NCBI RefSeq assembly: GCF_018531475.1
Contig: NZ_JAHDTG010000152.1
Span: 1-6,508 of the forward strand
Length of the DNA: 6,508 nucleotides
Reading direction: 5' to 3'
From: Pseudonocardia mahuensis
GTDB taxonomy: Bacteria > Actinomycetota > Actinomycetes > Mycobacteriales > Pseudonocardiaceae
Below, piece by piece: positions 5,872 through 6,508 of this stretch (positions are counted from its first letter, which is position 1; each line of letters opens with the position of its first letter). The notes under the pieces were generated by a model. The model worked only from the letters and a program-made list of their open reading frames with translations, made no database searches and had not been told where the DNA came from. A program made the translations under genes and the position numbers.

Positions 5872-6042
5872 TCAGGCCCAGACGGCCATCTCAATCGAGA
5901 CGGTCCGCATCGGACCGACATAGTCTATGTAGTCGGACTCCGGAACCTCACGCTCACAGTTCGCGATCAGCTCGGTGAAGTCTCACTTCCTGAGCAGCTT
6001 GCCGTTGCGGAACACCGGCTGCAGCACGTGCTCCGGTTCGTG
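5872..6042 (-). pseudogene. 3' fragment of a broken gene with an in-frame TGA
   Basis: A minus-strand frame of 56 codons plus a final TGA (5874-5872) reads as a convincing protein C-terminus: EHVLQPVFRNGKLLRK, an in-frame TGA at 5985-5983, then DFTELIANCEREVPESDYID and YVGPMRTVSIEMAVWA. Reading Trp, Arg or Ser at the TGA would restore one continuous domain end. The segment VLQPVFRNGKLL resembles C-terminal strands of nicotinate/nicotinamide phosphoribosyltransferases, but I cannot confirm the family. There is no start codon or upstream body: the frame is closed by TGA 6045-6043, only 4 bases from the NIPSNAP stop. It is therefore a 5'-truncated remnant between NIPSNAP and HAD. Its decay matches that of the dehydrogenase and CoA-transferase remnants. 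Confidence 0.55.
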
Positions 6043-6049
6043 TCACTGC

Positions 6050-6376
6050 TCAGGCGGTGACCACCGGGGCGGCGTCGAGGACCCGCCGCCGCATCGTCGC
6101 GAACAGCGGTCCGTCAGCCTCGGCGGCGGTCAGCGCCGCGACCCACTCCGGGTCGGCCAGCATCGCGTTCCACTTCCGTTCGAGGTCGGCGAGGTCGTCG
6201 AACCGCAGGGTGTAGACGAGTTCGCCCCAGGAGTGCTCGCCGATCATGGTACGGCCGGCGCTGACCAGCTCCATGCCGTGCTTGGCCAGCATCGGCTGGG
6301 TGGCGGAGGTGAAGAGGTCGATCACCGCCTCGAGCCGCCCCGGGACGGCCACGTACTCGCGGACCTCGTAGATCAC
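6050..6376 (-). CDS. NIPSNAP family protein
   Basis: A 108-residue protein of the NIPSNAP family, which has a dimeric alpha/beta ferredoxin-like barrel fold. The start (IYEVREYVAVPGRLEAVIDLF), the central GELVYTLRFDDLADLERKW and the LADPEWVAAL segment are family signatures. Bacterial members have no single established reaction; they often neighbour oxidoreductases in catabolic clusters. Translation starts at GTG 6376-6374, overlapping the TGA stop of the LLM gene (6375-6373) by the classic four-base GTGA arrangement. This implies translational coupling to the monooxygenase. It may assist that monooxygenase or act on its product (inference). The short C-terminal tail (DAAPVVTA) is not part of the core fold. 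Confidence 0.85.
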   Translation of the reverse strand: MIYEVREYVAVPGRLEAVIDLFTSATQPMLAKHGMELVSAGRTMIGEHSWGELVYTLRFDDLADLERKWNAMLADPEWVAALTAAEADGPLFATMRRRVLDAAPVVTA

Positions 6377-6507
6377 GCCCGCTCCTGCCCGGCGAAGGCG
6401 GGCAGGACCTGCTCGGCCATCAGTTCCATCTGGGCGACGACCGCCTCGATGGGCTGGCCCCAGGCGATCAGGCAGGCGAGGTGGTCGACGCCCATCGCCT
6501 CCATCTG
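6373..6507 (-). CDS. LLM class flavin-dependent monooxygenase, 3' end (partial), second copy
   Basis: The frame enters from the right edge and gives 44 residues ending at TGA 6375-6373. Residues 1-39 are identical to the left-edge copy at both protein and nucleotide level (GVDHLACLIAWG, MELMAEQVLPAF). The tail then reads GQERA instead of EGPTPSRA. Its stop overlaps the NIPSNAP start by four bases. This tight coupling suggests that this arrangement is the older one and that the left copy acquired a different end (inference). Identity at silent positions over 119 bp implies recent duplication, gene conversion or a collapsed repeat. The body of the enzyme is outside the window, so substrate and cofactor are unknown. 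Confidence 0.8.
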   Translation of the reverse strand, partial: QMEAMGVDHLACLIAWGQPIEAVVAQMELMAEQVLPAFAGQERA

Positions 6508-6508
6508 C
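6390..6508. repeat. Right copy of 119-bp perfect terminal inverted repeat
   Basis: The exact reverse complement of bases 1-119, ending at the window edge. Divergence from the left copy begins at 6389, inside the last codons of the LLM gene. The pair places the same coding sequence in opposite orientation on both sides of 6.27 kb of unique DNA. Confidence 0.95.

Noticed and set aside
5918..5939. Near-palindrome around CATAGTCTATG that could be an operator
   Set aside because: It lies inside the conserved-looking codons for YIDYVGP of the decayed gene fragment, so coding sequence explains it; it is not upstream of a gene start.
5983..5985. In-frame TGA as a selenocysteine codon
   Set aside because: No SECIS-like stem was seen just downstream, the gene lacks a start and body, and neighbouring remnants show the same kind of decay.
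1..6508. Composite transposon bounded by inverted insertion sequences
   Set aside because: The terminal inverted repeats encode a metabolic enzyme, not a transposase; no insertion-sequence ends or target duplication are visible.
1..6508. CRISPR array, tRNA, rRNA or riboswitch
   Set aside because: No spaced short direct repeats, cloverleaf sequences or conserved RNA elements were recognised on either strand.

Overview
The window is very GC-rich, with codons ending in G or C, GTG starts, and Actinobacteria-style catabolic genes (LLM flavin monooxygenase, NIPSNAP, CaiB, acyl-CoA dehydrogenase, TetR). It is most likely a chromosomal or large-plasmid segment from a high-GC actinomycete, perhaps Pseudonocardiaceae or a relative. 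That placement is inference; no taxonomic marker gene is present.

Layout. The window is built as two convergent arms. The left arm (about 1-3981, + strand) begins with the last 47 codons of a luciferase-like (LLM) flavin-dependent monooxygenase. It continues with a metal-dependent amidohydrolase, an alpha/beta hydrolase, a small 4-oxalocrotonate-tautomerase-type enzyme, a flavin reductase and a TetR regulator. The right arm (about 6508-5179, - strand) begins with the last 44 codons of another LLM monooxygenase. Its stop overlaps the GTG start of a NIPSNAP protein, followed by a decayed gene fragment and an intact HAD phosphatase. Between the arms (about 4000-5170) lies 1.2 kb with no intact gene. 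It holds wreckage, all on the - strand, of an acyl-CoA dehydrogenase of glutaryl-CoA-dehydrogenase type, a CaiB/BaiF CoA-transferase and a further unidentified relic.

Most striking structure. Bases 1-119 and 6390-6508 are perfect reverse complements, both encoding the same LLM C-terminus. Identity ends abruptly just before the two stop codons and reaches exactly to both window ends. Two readings are possible: two near-identical LLM genes flank this segment in opposite orientation (recent duplication or gene conversion, with possible inversion), or the window is an assembly unit bounded on both sides by one collapsed repeat. Both can be true.

How the genes may work together. LLM oxygenases need reduced flavin, which the flavin reductase could supply. 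Amidohydrolase, alpha/beta hydrolase and tautomerase are typical downstream steps of ring or amide catabolism, and the TetR protein is the likely local regulator. I infer an inducible catabolic cluster for an unknown, possibly nitrogen-containing or cyclic substrate. The sequence does not reveal the substrate.
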